The position numbers were made by a program, and so were the translations under genes. From the NCBI GenBank assembly GCA_001805005.1, contig MHDO01000109.1:1-5322 (forward strand): 5,322 nt of DNA, in the 5' to 3' direction. Origin of the DNA: Nitrospinae bacterium RIFCSPLOWO2_12_39_16. GTDB lineage: Bacteria > Nitrospinota > Nitrospinia > UBA9942. Below are positions 5,301 through 5,322 of the stretch, piece after piece; the stretch's first letter is position 1, and each line of letters opens with the position of its first letter. The notes below the pieces were generated by a model, which was not told where the DNA came from, made no database searches, and saw only the letters and a program-made list of their open reading frames with translations.

Positions 5301-5322
5301 TTGTATTTCGTTATCGTTTCAT

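Overview
The window reads as ordinary chromosome from an AT-rich bacterium (about 40% GC by eye). A lineage cannot be fixed from this sequence alone. The multiheme membrane cytochrome points to an anaerobic or facultatively respiring organism. The tmk-holB-ricT gene order plus short repeats between genes would suit Nitrospirota-like or deltaproteobacterial-type environmental bacteria, but that is only a suggestion.

Layout. Positions 1-986 (+ strand) hold the 3' two-thirds of purH, cut by the left edge; this part is the AICAR transformylase domain. A 51-bp imperfect palindrome (996-1046) lies in the gap where purH converges with the minus-strand genes. Every remaining gene is on the minus strand. 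Read in transcription order from the right, they are an 11-heme NapC/NrfH-like c-type cytochrome (4276-5217), a 278-bp gap with a candidate promoter, tmk (3347-3997), holB (2246-3307), ricT/yaaT (1428-2249) and a small zf-TFIIB zinc-ribbon protein (1053-1367).

How the genes fit. tmk, holB and ricT look like one operon: gaps are 39 bp and then a 4-bp ATGA overlap, and the order matches the Bacillus tmk-yaaQ-yaaR-holB-yaaT cluster without the two small genes. Tmk makes dTDP, HolB is the clamp-loader delta' subunit, and RicT is an Fe-S/RNA-maturation factor. The zinc-ribbon gene follows after 60 bp with its own strong Shine-Dalgarno and may be co-transcribed. The cytochrome appears to be a separate unit with its own -10 box; it has the features of a quinol-oxidising, membrane-anchored electron distributor, and no terminal reductase gene lies in the window.

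I see no clear undescribed system. The least ordinary features are the 11-heme architecture of the cytochrome and two arrays of degenerate 7-bp repeats at the starts of tmk and holB. The holB array runs across the tmk stop codon and supplies the holB start codon. Also notable are the palindromic repeat downstream of purH and a 30-bp AT-rich palindrome upstream of the cytochrome promoter.
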